Shown: positions 35,901-47,788, numbered from the stretch's first letter. The stretch: DNA of 64,000 bases from Metarhizium brunneum (GCF_013426205.1 NC_089422.1:1612001-1676000), one strand, 5' to 3'. Made by a program: numbers and translations. Notes: generated by a model not told the origin, from the sequence alone.

Positions 35901-38900
35901 AGGAAGCATATTCCCCAACATCTTCCACCGCGAACCAGTAAATGATACCGTGAAGCTACAGACAATACTCTTCGCGATTCAGTATGCAAGCGCCAAGTGC
36001 TGGATCGATTCTGGCGTTAAACCTGTTGCCCTGGTGGGACACAGCTTTGGCGAGCTGACGGCATTGTGCGTGTCTGGTATTCTGACACTGCAAGACTGTC
36101 TCAAGGCTGTGATAAAGAGGGCGACTCTGGTGCGAGACTTCTGGGGTGCTGAGAAGGGCGCCATGATGGCAATCGAAGCTGATCTGGACAAGGTCCAAGA
36201 CGTGCTTCAGAAGGCTGCCATGTCTCTTGGATCGAGTAACTCGGCCCCGGCCTCGATTGCCTGTTACAACGGACCCAGGAGTTTCACATTAGCTGGATCA
36301 GTCGAATCCATTGACGCGGTTGCTAAAGTCCTGGAGTCTGAACCCCCGAAGACAATAAGATCCAAGAGGCTAAACGTGACAAACTCGTTCCATTGCAGTC
36401 TTGTTGATAACATTGACGCTCAGCTGAACGAGTGCGGACTCGGCCTTGCGTTCCAAAAGCCTACAATTCCGCTTGAACATGCAACTGAGCAGCCATTGGA
36501 GGAAGTGACTTCGAGCTTCTTCGCCAAGCATCTCCGCTCCCCTGTATTCTTTGATCGGGCATTGAAGAGGATCACCAGCAAACACCCGTCCTGCGTCTTC
36601 TTGGAAGCCGGGTCAAACTCGACGGTCACAAACATGGCGGGCCGTGCTCTGGGAAACAATGGCGATTTACATTTCCAGGGCGTAAACATTACTGGTGAGC
36701 CAGGTACAGCATGGAACAATCTTGTTGACTCAACGTTGAGCCTCTGGAAGGAGGGCCTTACCATGTCTTTCTGGTCTCACCACGGATCTGATGTTCTCTC
36801 TCACGAGCCTCTTCTCCTACCGCCCTACCAGTTTGAGCAAGCAAAGCACTGGATGGAGCTGAAAGCCCCCCAAAAGGCCATCTTGGAAGTTCCCCAGAAC
36901 AACAAGCCCGACGAAAATGAGAGCAGCCTCTTCCAGTTTGCTGGCTACACAGACAGCAAGAAACAAGAAGGACGATTCCGTATCAACACCTCCTCGAAGC
37001 AATATGAGAGACTGGTATCGGGCCATGTCTTTGCAGAGACGGCAGCCATTTGTCCGGCCACTGTACAGCTCGATTTTGTCATCGAGGCTATTCGCAGCCT
37101 GAATCAGGAGCTGGCATCCGAGCACTTACAACCACAGCTTCACAACGTCCAATGCCAATTGCCCGTGTGCGTCGACGCCAGCCGCACGCTGTGGATTGAC
37201 TTCAAGGAGAGTGCAGGCGACACTCGCTCCCTCTGGAAGTTTAGCATCGTGAGCACCGAGGCATCGTCAAAGACGGACAAGGGCTTGTCGGTTCACACGA
37301 CGGGCACGCTTCGATTCGTCCCAGCCGACGACTCATCCGCCGAGCTGGAGTTTTCGCGACTCCAGCGCCTCGTCGGCAGCCGACAGTGTCTCGAGCTGCT
37401 CAACAGCGGAGACGTCGAGGAGGTGCTTCTCAACCGCAGCATTTACAAGATCTTCGCCGAGATTGTCAACTACACCGACGACTATCGCGGCGTGCAAAAG
37501 CTCGTGAGTCGTGGCAACCAGTCTGCCGCACACGTCGTTCGGCAACACGACGCAACGACATGGCTGGACGCTCATCTGGCCGACTGCCTGTGCCAAGTCG
37601 CGGGTATATGGGCAAACTGCATGACGGACTGCAGCTCGGCCGACATGTATGTGTGCAACGGCATGGAACACTGGTTCCGCAACCCGCGCCAGTCTGGTAA
37701 CAAGGACAAGCCTGGGCGTCCTGCGGCTCTGAATGTGCTCGCTGTACATCACTATCCGTCGGAGAAGGCAATCCTGTCGGATATTTTTGCATTTGATGCC
37801 AAGACCAACGACCTGGTCGAAGTGATTACTGGAATAAGCTACGTCAAGGTTTCGAGGGCGTCGATGAGCAAAGTACTCTCGAGATTAACGCCGGGCCTTT
37901 TGTCTGCGGCAGCTAGAACGGAGCCGTCTTCCACAATGTCGGGTTCTTTCCCGGCGACAAACGTTGACAATGCTCGTCTAGAGAATGGACATGCACCGGT
38001 AAGCAGCACCCAGGAACCGGTGACCTCGTCCAAGGCGGCCAAGAAATCTGCAAGTTCAGGCATTGCCTCGCAGCTCAGAAAAATCATCTCTGAACTTTCG
38101 GGTGTTGAAGAAGGCGAGATCCAAGCCGACAGTGCTCTGGCAGATCTCGGCATCGACTCCTTGTTGGGCATGGAGCTGGCTCACGAGGTAGACTCTGCCT
38201 TCAAGATCAACATCCCCGAGGCTACTCTGATGGAAATTGTCGACTTTCCAGGCTTGCTCAAGGTGGTTGCGGAGCTCCTCGGAGAGTCCGTAGAACCAGA
38301 TGCCGGGGAGGAGGGAGGGCATGAGCAAATTGCATCCAGCAGCACAAGTGAATTCGGTGACCGAAGTAACTCTGAGTGCTCCGGATTTCAGACTGGAGTC
38401 AGCACCCCGGCTCTGTCTGAACCAGAAGTCCCCTTCGATCTGAAGCTCTCGCATGAATTGGTTATGCAGACATTCACCGCGGTCAAGGAGAAGACGGATG
38501 ACCGCATCGTGGAGCATGGCCAGGAGAATTACGCCACAGTCGCCGAACCTCTCCAGACGGAGCTCTGTATATCGCTGACGCTAGATGCACTGGATGACTT
38601 GGGATACAGTGTCAGGAATGCGCCTGCCGGTTCTTCCATCACGCGAGTTCCACATCCGGCCGAGCATTCACGGTTAGTCGATGCCTTGTACGCCATGTTG
38701 GAGAAGGAAGGCAATCTTGTTACGGTGGACGGAGGCCGAATCACTCGAACAAGTACACCATGCCCCGTCCAATCCAGCCAGGACATTTTCCAACGCCTCC
38801 TATCCCAGTTCCCTGATCAGCATGTAGCTGACAAGCTTACATTCTACGCGGGCTCCCGCCTGGCCGATGTCCTGCGGGAAAAGACAAACGGCATCAAGCT

Positions 38901-40902
38901 CATCTTTGGCTGCACCGAAGGTCGCGAGTTGGTGTCCCGATTCTACGCCGAGTGGCCGCTGCACAAGTTGCTCTACCGCCAACTTCAAGACTTTGTACGC
39001 CGTCTCGCAGAGGAGTTGAAGGCCGTGAATGGCGGCCCTCTCAAGATCCTCGAGATGGGCGCGGGAACAGGAGGCACCACGAAGCTTCTCCTGCCGATCC
39101 TTGCGGAAGCCAACATTCCGGTAGAATATACCTTCACAGACTTGGCTCCTTCGTTTGTAGCCGCGGCACGCAAAAACTTCAAGGACTACCCATTCATGAA
39201 GTTCCGCCAACACGACATTAGCAACCCCCCTCCGCAAGACTTGATCGGCACACAGCATCTAATCGTCGCAAGCAACGCGGTCCATGCCACGCCCAATCTG
39301 AAGACGTCGACGGGTAATATTCGCAAAGCACTGCGAGAGGACGGCATGCTCCTCTTGGTTGAAATGACGGGCCGCGTGTGGTGGATGGACCTTGTCTTTG
39401 GGCTCTTTGAGGGCTGGTGGCTGTTTGACGACGGCCGCGAGTACGTCGTGCAAGACGAGAGACAGTGGGAGCGAGACCTGCAATCCGTCGGGTACGGAGT
39501 CGTCGACTGGACCGACGGCGGCCGACCCGAAAACAAGCTCGAGAGGCTCATCATCGCCTCGGCCTCGAGAAGTACTAGGTGCGCATCACTGCCAACTCCT
39601 CCGCCCTGTGTCAAGAGCCCCTCAGCTGACTGCGAGTTTCGAGAAGCAGCCGTTAAAGAATACGTCGAGGACCTCTCCAGGGGCTTCGCCGAGTCCCTTG
39701 GTGTTGGGGCCGCGCTGGGCGGAGGACAAGGTGCAAGGACGAGACGAGGGGATGGGAAGTGCGTTCTCGTCACGGGTGGGACGGGAAGTCTGGGTGCGCA
39801 TATTGTTGCCAACTTGGCTTTGCGCCCGGATGTACGGGAAGTTGTTTGTCTGAATAGGAGGAGCAAGGTTGACGCCGTGCTGCGCCAAACGCGGAGCATG
39901 CTTGACAAGGGTCTCAGCCTGCCCGGGGAAGCGCTGGAGAAGTTGAGGGTATTCGAGACAGACTTGTCGAAACAGTTTTTGGGTCTCTCGGAGGCTGATT
40001 ACCACGGCTTGACCGCGTCGGTCACTCACATCGTTCACAATGCCTGGCTGATGAATACCAAGTGGCCGCTCAAACGATTCGAGCCGCAGCTGCGCATCAT
40101 GAGAAACATGATTTACTTGGCTCGGGATGCGTCACTGGCCAAGGAGTCGACGGAAAAGGTCTCTTTCCAACTCGTCTCGTCGGTCGCCGCCGTCGGCCAC
40201 TGGCCCGTATGGTCAGGAGAGGCGACGGTTCCCGAGGAGCGCATGACGATTGACTCTGTTCTACCCATTGGATACGGCGACGCCAAACACACCTGCGAGA
40301 AACTGCTGGATCGGACGCTGCACTTGTTCCCGGGGCGCTTCCGCGTTACGGTTGTCCGGCCGGGGCAGATTGCCGGCTCTAGCGGCTCGGGCTACTGGAA
40401 TTCCATGGAGCATGTGCCTTTTCTCATCAAGTCTTCGCAGACGCTGGGCGTTCTCCCCGACCTCCCTGGCCATCTCGCCTGGGCTCCTGTTGATGCGGTG
40501 GCGGGAACGGCGGTGGACATCTTGACGCTGCCGGACAATGTGCAGGCTCACCCTGTGTATCACATCGACAACCCCAAGAGGCAGTCCTGGTCCGAGATGG
40601 TTCGCATGCTGGCAAGGGCACTCGATATCCCGGACGACAAGATCATTCCGTTTGCGGATTGGATACACGTGGTGCGAAGTAATGCCAAGCAAAGCAACGG
40701 GCCTGACGAGGAAAACCCAGCCTCCATGCTTGCCGACTTTTTTGAGCAGGATTTTGTGCACATGTCGTGTGGTGCCATGGTGCTGGGGACTGACAAGGCC
40801 TGCGAGCATTCCGTTACTTTGAGGAGTTTGGAGCCTGTCACTGAAGCATTGCTGGGATCCTACGTGAGCAATTGGCAGAAAGCTGGGTTTTTGAGGCGAT
40901 AG
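32943..40902 (+). CDS. Non-reducing polyketide synthase SAT-KS-AT-PT-ACP-CMeT-R
   Basis: Iterative cytosolic NR-PKS of 2628 residues with one intron (33606-33678). Domains and key residues by position: SAT with GFCTG (Cys146) and GRYH (His266); KS from about 396 with DTACSSS (Cys561), HGTGT (His696) and GHTEP (His735); AT with GHSFGE (Ser1010); PT with SGHVF (His1337) and a likely Asp near 1523 in LADCLCQVAG; a single ACP with GIDSLL (Ser1715); C-methyltransferase with EMGAGTGGTTKLL at about 2013; and a terminal NAD(P)-binding reductase from about 2250 (VTGGTGSLGAH) with GYGDAK (Tyr2420, Lys2424). All motifs are intact. The layout matches synthases that make C-methylated aromatic aldehydes (TropA, CitS, azaphilone NR-PKSs), with the R domain releasing the chain reductively. 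The start is the ATG at 32943, giving MHSDPRLASPNGALNVFLFG, normal for SAT. Starter unit, chain length and methylation count are not readable from sequence. Confidence 0.96.
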
Positions 40903-41699
40903 TTGAAGGGGGCTATACACTGCTGCGTTCTGAGTTTGTTTGTATTTTCAACTAGATCACTAGATTGTATGAAGTAGAAATCTTTCTTATTCAAGTATCA
41001 TAGTGCAGATGCTCACATTATCATATGTGTACTTCCTTTGTCTTTGCAGTAGAGACTAAACGGAGACTGTATCGACCTCTTCCAACCGACTACACCGACC
41101 ATTGTGTTCCATCATTATGCCCATCTTTCCGCCTTGGCAGCGGGTTTACCCGAACCAAAAAACAGATGTGCGTTGCGAATGCTTGATTCAGTATTGGCCA
41201 TTTCGACCACCTCACTTACAAGCACAGCATGAACTTGCTGAGCCAAGGAGACTACACGGCCGGACAGCCTCGGAGAATAAGAGGCCCCGAGGACTTTGTC
41301 TTGCTCAAGGACACCAAATGAAGTGGGCACACCGGAGCAAGACTCTGCAACTTGAGATTCCGCCCGTTCATTTCGGCAGGGTTACCAGACAGCCCCATCT
41401 GATGCAACTCCTCCCGCATTCTTGCGCGGCATGGGCATGCCATCTGCATAGTGCTGCCGGGGCTGTGTGGATGAGACGTCGGTGTCTCGGCCTTTGCCAT
41501 GGACGCGAGATGACTTGGGCCTCTATCAATCTAATCAATCCGTCTCGGCTCGCCCAGAGGACAACGCGGGACGCAACCCGTTTCCGCTGCCATTATGTAA
41601 TGAGCCAATACGTATGAAAGGGGTTGGCAGCATGGGCCTGCTCAACTTCTACTTGTACTTGGGGTCGCGTTTTGATCCTCCATCACCTCGGCCGACACC
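40903..41699. other. Intergenic, PKS 3' end and transporter promoter
   Basis: It contains frames at 41102-41617 without recognised domain. It holds the promoter of the transporter starting at 41700, including one CTAATC half-site near 41530. Confidence 0.45.
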
Positions 41700-43055
41700 A
41701 TGCAGACGCCAGCCATGACCAAGTCAGAGGCTCGCAGCCCGGAACCGTCCTCGCTGCTCGATGCTGATGCCCGACCTGTATCAGAAGACAGCAATCATGT
41801 ACAGGAAACCCCGTCCGACGCGGTCGAAAAACCGCAAGAAAATAGGGGACCGCCTCCAGACGGAGGCCTGGTAGCCTGGTTTCACGTTGCCTGCAGTTTC
41901 GCCCTCTTCTTCAACTCGTGGGGGATTCTCAGCACATTTGGCGTATTCCAGACGCATTACGAGTCGGGGGACATCTTCACGGCTTCCTCGTCGAACATCT
42001 CCTGGATCGGCGCCATACAGTACTGCCTGGCCATGATGACGGGATTCTGGGCCGGGCCAGTCTACGACCGGGGATATCTTCGCCTGCTCATTGTGCTGGG
42101 GAGCTCTGGCGTCGTTCTCGGCCACGTAGCACTCAGTTTCTGCAAGACGTATGCCCAAGTCTTGCTCGCCGAAGGGTTCTGCATCGGCATCGGCGCGGGC
42201 TGCCTGTTTGTCTGCGCCGTGTCGATCCTGCCCGGCTATTTCACGTCCAAGCTGGGCCTGGCCATTGGCATCGCCTCCTCGGGGTCTGCCATCGGCGCCG
42301 TCGTCTACTCCGTCGTCGCGTCCAAGCTGCTGGAGCAACTCGGCTTCAGCTGGATGGTGCGCGTCTTGGGCTTCATTGCCCTGGGGGTTCTGGTCGTGCC
42401 CGTCGTCGGCATGCGAATCCGGGCCCCTTCGCCGAAACGCCGGGGTTTCGTTGACCGGTCTGCGTTTACCGACGTGCCATACTTGATCTTTGTGGTTGGC
42501 ACCTTTTTTGCCTCGTCGAGTCTGTCTACCATCAACTCTTACATATCCTTCTTCACGGAAAGCAACAAGCTCGCGTCTCATGACATGTCGTTTTACATTG
42601 TCGCCATTCTGAACGCGGCATCCTTCTTCGGTCGCATCATTCCGAATTTCGCGTCGGACCATGTTGGCCCGCTCAATGTTATTTTCCCGTGTTCCCTTAT
42701 CACGGGACTCTTGTCTTTGTGCACGATGGCGGTTCATTCCCTGGCGGGCGCCGTCGTGATTGCCATTTGGCTGGGGTTCTTTAGTGGTGTGTTTATCGCC
42801 ATGCCTCCCGTGTGCTTTGCCAGCTTGACGCAGGACAAGAGCAACATTGGGACGCGCATAGGCATGGGCTACAGTTTGGCCGGGCTGGGATACCTTGCTG
42901 GAGCACCAGCGGCAGGGAGAGTCTTGCACTCCTCCGACTGGCTCAACTGGCACGCCTTGTGGCTATACTGTGGACTGATGTCTATAGCTGCTGGCTTGAC
43001 GTACTTGACGGTACGAATCTCCAAGGTTGGTTTCAGGGTCTTGGTCAAGGGTTGA
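41700..43055 (+). CDS. MFS transporter, monocarboxylate (MCT/SLC16-like) family
   Basis: An intronless 451-residue membrane protein with 12 predicted helices. The N-terminal tail (about 50 polar residues) ends in the family signature PPPDGGLVAWFHVACSF (residues 51-67). NSWGILSTFGVFQTHYE follows, typical of fungal MCT homologues such as Esbp6/Mch. Later helices include IGIGAGCLFVCAVSILPGYF and GIASSGSAIGAVVYS. It starts 0.8 kb downstream of the PKS stop on the same strand, so export of the cluster product or transport of a carboxylated precursor is a reasonable inference. MCT-type MFS genes recur in fungal clusters. There is an in-frame ATG six codons later (41715); either could be used. Confidence 0.9.
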   Translation: MQTPAMTKSEARSPEPSSLLDADARPVSEDSNHVQETPSDAVEKPQENRGPPPDGGLVAWFHVACSFALFFNSWGILSTFGVFQTHYESGDIFTASSSNISWIGAIQYCLAMMTGFWAGPVYDRGYLRLLIVLGSSGVVLGHVALSFCKTYAQVLLAEGFCIGIGAGCLFVCAVSILPGYFTSKLGLAIGIASSGSAIGAVVYSVVASKLLEQLGFSWMVRVLGFIALGVLVVPVVGMRIRAPSPKRRGFVDRSAFTDVPYLIFVVGTFFASSSLSTINSYISFFTESNKLASHDMSFYIVAILNAASFFGRIIPNFASDHVGPLNVIFPCSLITGLLSLCTMAVHSLAGAVVIAIWLGFFSGVFIAMPPVCFASLTQDKSNIGTRIGMGYSLAGLGYLAGAPAAGRVLHSSDWLNWHALWLYCGLMSIAAGLTYLTVRISKVGFRVLVKG

Positions 43056-43855
43056 CAACGGTGCTGCGGCCCGGACCCGTGTGAAGGCTGGACGGGCAGA
43101 GACAAGACTAGATGGCCGTGAATCGTGATACAGTGTCAATGGATAGCAAGAGCAGGCAACGTCTCAGTGAATTGATTAATTAATATCCGTACGGAGAAAC
43201 CTTGTTTATATTGGCGTAACTGGGCACTCAGTGGCTCCTACCCCTGCCCATCTGGAGTTACTCGGGCCCCGGCGAAACTGAATGTTTCTCGCACCATGCA
43301 AGTCGCTATTGGCCGTCACAGGGGTAATATGCCATCTTTTGCTCCATAACTCGGACCCATTCTAGTTATGTATGCTCGTTCACTGGCAAACACTGGTTTG
43401 GGCGGTTGTCAGGAAATTCCGAGCGCTCGACCACTCGACCCTACCCTGTGCTTTTATGGCTGGTAGTTTGGCAAGACGGGCGAACAGCAAAATGTTGTTT
43501 TTCCAAGTCTCAGTCAGCGGATTGATTGATAATCTTGTCCCTATGGCGGCGTGACGGCTCAAAGGAAAAGTACATAGGTACCAAGGAGAACGAGTGGGTT
43601 GGATGAGAGTAATGCCGGAGTTTTTAGTTTTTTTTTACGAGATGGGGTCTCTATCGCGATTGTTGCATAGATAGCTGGCATGCAGTATCAAATCGCGAGA
43701 GACATTCCCGCCGCCTATTTATACAAAAGTGCCCACCTAGACGCCTTACACCGGACAACTATATTGCGTCTGGTCTCAATAACCCATCACATCTGAGCTC
43801 CGAACAAGGAACATCTTCTCCTTGCGAATTAATTTTTTCACCATCCGTAAACAAC
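43056..43855. other. Intergenic, promoter of the YCII-like gene
   Basis: No gene seen. It contains a TATA-like element and a short poly-T run (about 43627-43636). Confidence 0.5.
43716..43723 (+). promoter_or_regulatory. TATA-like box of the YCII-like gene
   Basis: TATTTATA lies 133 bp before the ATG at 43856, leaving a plausible leader of about 100 nt. Confidence 0.45.
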
Positions 43856-44233
43856 ATGTCTATTACCAAGAATGAATGGCTCATCATGATCCAGGACCGT
43901 CCTGGTGTCCTGCAAACACGATACGACAATACGCCCACCCACATCGCCTACTACAAGCCAGTCCGTGAGCAAGGGCAACTAATTTTCGCCGGGCCCATGC
44001 TAAGCGCCCACCCTCAGAAAGCAGGCGATCCTCTGAACATAGTGGGAAGCATCTTGGTTCTCAATCTGGACACTCTGGAGGATGTTTGGAAGCTGCTGCG
44101 CGAGGATCCTTTTAACAAGACGGGAGTTTGGGACTTGGACAAGACGACCATCACGCCGTTCAAGTCGACTGTGAGGACTCCGTTTTGGTCCAACTTGAGA
44201 GACTTGCTTTCGCTTGGCTCCAAGAATGAGTAG
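43856..44233 (+). CDS. YCII-related small dimeric-barrel-like protein
   Basis: An intronless 125-residue protein. It opens NEWLIMIQDRPGVLQTRYDN with Asp14 and Arg15, then THIAYYKP (His29), GQLIFAGPMLS, GSILVLNLDTLEDVWKLLRE and DPFNKTGVWD. This is the pattern of the YCII family: alpha+beta proteins with a conserved Asp-His pair, related to muconolactone isomerase and chloromuconolactone dehalogenase. A C-terminal addition of about 25 residues (STVRTPFWSNLRDLLSLG) extends beyond the usual YCII core. The gene is on the PKS strand, 0.8 kb after the transporter. In this context a role in isomerising, dehydrating or cyclising a reactive dearomatised intermediate is possible but unproven. Confidence 0.85.
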   Translation: MSITKNEWLIMIQDRPGVLQTRYDNTPTHIAYYKPVREQGQLIFAGPMLSAHPQKAGDPLNIVGSILVLNLDTLEDVWKLLREDPFNKTGVWDLDKTTITPFKSTVRTPFWSNLRDLLSLGSKNE

Positions 44234-45438
44234 ACACATGAAGGCTGGGTCGAGGCTGGCATGCGCCAAAGTAAACTCAACGTTAATGGGCAGGGCTTTT
44301 TTTTTCTCAATTTATGTTTCGGGCCAACTCGCTGCATAACGAAGCCTGGCCTAGTGCAGGAAGTGGACATGGCGATGCAGTTCGCTCGGGATCACCACGC
44401 ATAGATGTTGGTTAGACATTGCAGACAGACCGGAGGATTGGCGTGTAAGCCAGCCGCAGGCGATGCTTTTCGTCATCCTTGACTGCTAGGCGTCATTTAC
44501 TCTGCATATAACGGTTATGAATCTCCATACATCTCAAAACGATACTCCACATGCATCTTGGTGACAGGGGCTGAGCGCATTGTTCCAGTGACCTGGGGGT
44601 TATGGAGGGAGATGCCTTCAAGACGTCTCGCCTGTGCACAGCTCTTGTGACATATTTCCTTACCATGCAACATATCCGAGGAGAAGTAGGACAAGATGTG
44701 AACTAGTTGTAAGACTGAATTTGCATCGTTACATGGAGACTCAAAAGTCGCCGCCTCAGTTCCTGGATGCGGATCTTGTCGTGCAAAGCTTGTAGCATTG
44801 CGCTCGCCTTGTGAGCACGAATGAGTGCCATGGCCAATAACCCTTCTGTCCCTTATATGCGACGAGGAAAAATACAATGCCACAACCTTGGCTCTCCTTG
44901 TCATCCTCCTCCACAAAATGCCAACTGCTGCCCGTCTCACTTTGAATTGCCTAATCGGGACATTTCGGGTCCCGAGTACAAAGCTTGGCTGGGAACAAAC
45001 CATGCCGTCTGTGTGGCAGCAACGATTCGATTATTGTCAAAACCGTCTCGTAAATACTTGTAAATTGCCGTATTCGTACGATTCGATTCCACGGCCTCGC
45101 GTCTTGAATCTAGATGGGGCTATACTGTAATCCCTCGCAAGGAACGGCCAATGCCACATCAACGACATCCCCAAGACCAAACCACATGGAGTGCAAGCCA
45201 TGTTGGTATTTTGTTTTAGTCTTCATTGATACATCCCTGGCATGAAGAGCGAAAAGGTCCCACGGCAATGGTTACGTGTGGAGTTTTAATTTAACAACGG
45301 CTTACAGAAGCAATTGCGTGATGGCCGAACTCGGTACCCCGCCTGAGCTTTCAATCTTCTCTTCAACCTGGAGATTCGACTTGCCCTAAATATGTAGCTT
45401 TCTTTCGACTGACGATTCGCATCCTGTATCCGAGTACA
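44234..45438. other. 1.2-kb intergenic region
   Basis: Frames on both strands between 44515 and 45130 show no recognised domain. It contains the promoter of the MFS gene at 45439. This spacer may mark the right edge of the PKS cluster. Confidence 0.45.
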
Positions 45439-47115
45439 ATGCTCGACATGTCAGACTCAATAGACCGACAGGCGGGCCAAGCATCACCGAAAGGCGGCGG
45501 CTTGAAGCTGCATCACATCAACGACCACGGCGCAACTAGCAAGAATGCCGTGAGTTTGCAAAGTCAACGCGTCGCCAGTCTACCAGTGCGGCAGAAGTGG
45601 TACCAATGGTTCTCACCCAGCGACACGCCAGAAGAAAGGCGCCTAATCCTTAAGCTGGATGCGTTGATCATGATATTTGTCTTTCTCGCCTACTGGGCCA
45701 AAGTCCTCGACCAGTCCGCCACCAGCGCTGCCTATGTCAGCGGCATGAAGGAGGATTTGAAGCTCTTCGGCAACGAACTCAACTACCTAAACACAACGTA
45801 CATGGTCGGGTTCATTACGTTGCAAATCCCCCTCACCCTCCTCGTCAGTATACACCAAGACCAACAAGGCCATGGCAGCAAAGCCATCCAGCTAACTGCC
45901 TCCATCACCAGATGACGCGCTTCTCGGCCAGCTACTTCATCCCCGCGGCGGACTTGATCTGGGGAATACTGACGCTGGCCCAGTACAGAGTCACCAACGT
46001 GCAGCAGCTCTACGTGATCCGCTTCTTCATCGGCGCCGCGGGCAGCCTCTTCTTCCCCGCCGTGCAGTGGTATCTCGGATGCTGGTACAAGCGCTCCGAG
46101 CTCAGCCGTCGAGGCGCGCTGTTCTTCATTGCCAGCCAGGTCGGCAGCATGAGTTCGGGATACATCCAAAGCGGAGCGTACGCGTCTCTCAACCTCAAGC
46201 ACGGCATCGAGGGCTGGAGATGGCTCTACATCATCTGTGAGTCTGGGAGCGCGACTACGCGGCCAGCAGACCCGACCGCTAACCGGCGTAGGCTTCTCCT
46301 GCACGATCCCCGTGGCTGTCCTGGGCTTCCTCACGCTGCCTGGCCAGCCTGACAAGCCCAAGTCGTATTTCCTCACCCCGAGACAAGTCCAGGTTGCTCA
46401 GGAGCGCATGGCGGCTGAGAACCGCGAGCCTCGTAGACCACTGACGTTTTCCGTGGTCAAGTCAGTGCTTGTGGGCTGGCACTTTTGGATCCTGGTGTCC
46501 TTTGCGTTCTTCTTCTCTCAGGCAGATGGTGTCTCTTCCAACAGCGGGCTTGCGCTGTGGCTCAAGGAGGAAGGATACAGCGTGGAAGCAATCAACACCA
46601 TTACTACGGTGTCGCCGGCCGTGACGATAGTCTCTTCCATCATCTGCGGCATCTTGTCGGACGCTTACGACGCCAAGGTGTCCTTGATTGCAGCGACGGC
46701 TGGCTTGAATATCTTTGCCAGCATCATCCTGGCCATATGGAACGTTCCCACTGGCCTCAAGTTTTTTGCATTCTTCCTCTCGGGAACCGCTAATGGCATC
46801 GCAGCCGTCATCTATGCTTGGGCCAATGAGATCTGCGCCTCTAATGCAGAAGAGCGCGCCATTGTAATTAGTAGCATGAACACGATAGGCAACGCCTTTG
46901 GAGCGTGGCTCCCGCTGTTGTAAGTCTGTTCCCCTGATGGCAGGACGAGATGTTGTTTTTGGCTCACTGTTCCGTGCAGCGTGTGGAAGACGGTTGATGC
47001 ACCGCGATACTTGATTGGATATACTTGGACTATTGCTCTTGATGTATGCATGCTGGTTATGCTTTTTGTGTTGCGTGCGTTTTGGAATCGAGAAAAGACG
47101 AACCTCAAGGCTTGA
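45439..47115 (+). CDS. MFS transporter, allantoate permease (Dal5/anion:cation symporter) family
   Basis: A 12-helix plasma-membrane permease. Typical family stretches: ERRLILKLDALIMIFVFLAY in the first helix, NYLNTTYMVGFITLQIP, IRFFIGAAGSLFFPAVQWYL with GCWYKRSELSRRGALFF, and a late EICASNAEERAIVISSMNT. Four exons (45439-45843, 45912-46236, 46292-46919, 46980-47115) join in frame to 497 residues. The final exon supplies VWKTVDAPRY and a short tail ending FWNREKTNLKA. A second in-frame ATG lies three codons in (45448). Family members carry allantoate, pantothenate, nicotinate, biotin and other anions, so the substrate is open. Placement after the cluster spacer leaves membership in the PKS cluster uncertain. 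Confidence 0.9.
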
Positions 47116-47788
47116 ATCGGTGTTGGGTACGATACTGATCGTGAGGCATTAGACGGCGTGTAAATTTCTGAATGTATAGTGCAGATGATTGCCAGTATCG
47201 CCTCGTCGCAAATGTTTCTTGATACACGGCCACAACTTGACTTGAACTTGAAATGGCATATTTGCGATAGTGGCTAGCTATGAGTCACGCTGGCACCGGG
47301 CTGACCCTTGGTTGAGCAGCCATTCAGAGGTTTGAGGCCTCTCTCATATAGTCTTCAAGTGGTGGTTGTTGCAGGTTGCTTTTGATGAGTTCGACCTTTC
47401 CCCGGGAGGACATTGAAGCTGGCTTCCAAATAGACCCAATTTTATTCGTATCCATCATTCAAATAGCCTTTTAATTCGTTTCAGGTGCTCATCAATTGTC
47501 TGCAGTTTATATCAGCGGCGAAATGACCAAAGCAGCGCTGTCCTCCGCAGAGTGACGAGGAAGCCGATGCCGTCACCGAGTCCGCCCATGCCACCACGAT
47601 GATCCCGTCTATGAAGCAGATCAAGCCGGGGCAATATCCAAATGTCCTATTCGCGTTAGATATCATTCAAGACACGTGATAAGGACCCAGGTAAGCAGCC
47701 GGCCAACGGGAAATCACTCGGGACTCAGCTGAGCCGCTTTCTTACCCCGCCGCCATGTTGACGAGAATTTGCATTGAAATCCTTCATC
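47116..47788. other. Intergenic, promoter of the HET-domain gene
   Basis: No gene recognised. A minus frame at 47481-47666 has no supporting features. Confidence 0.5.

Noticed and set aside
39186..39908. 240-codon minus frame opposite the PKS
   Set aside because: Antisense shadow of the CMeT/R region of the PKS; Ser/Thr/Arg-rich with no domain.
41781..42953. 390-codon minus frame
   Set aside because: It is antisense to the MCT-type transporter and follows its codon bias; the His/Arg/Gln/Asp-rich composition is typical of a shadow frame.
18510..44233. Citrinin-type cluster as the main reading
   Set aside because: The PKS layout and a 2OG oxygenase fit, but no serine hydrolase, aldehyde dehydrogenase or intact SDR gene is nearby, while an AzaH/TropB-type flavoenzyme, absent from citrinin clusters, is present. 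Kept only as an alternative.
44515..45003. 162-codon minus frame between the YCII-like gene and the Dal5-type transporter
   Set aside because: No recognisable motif and no splice-linked continuation; it ends close to the promoter of the next gene.
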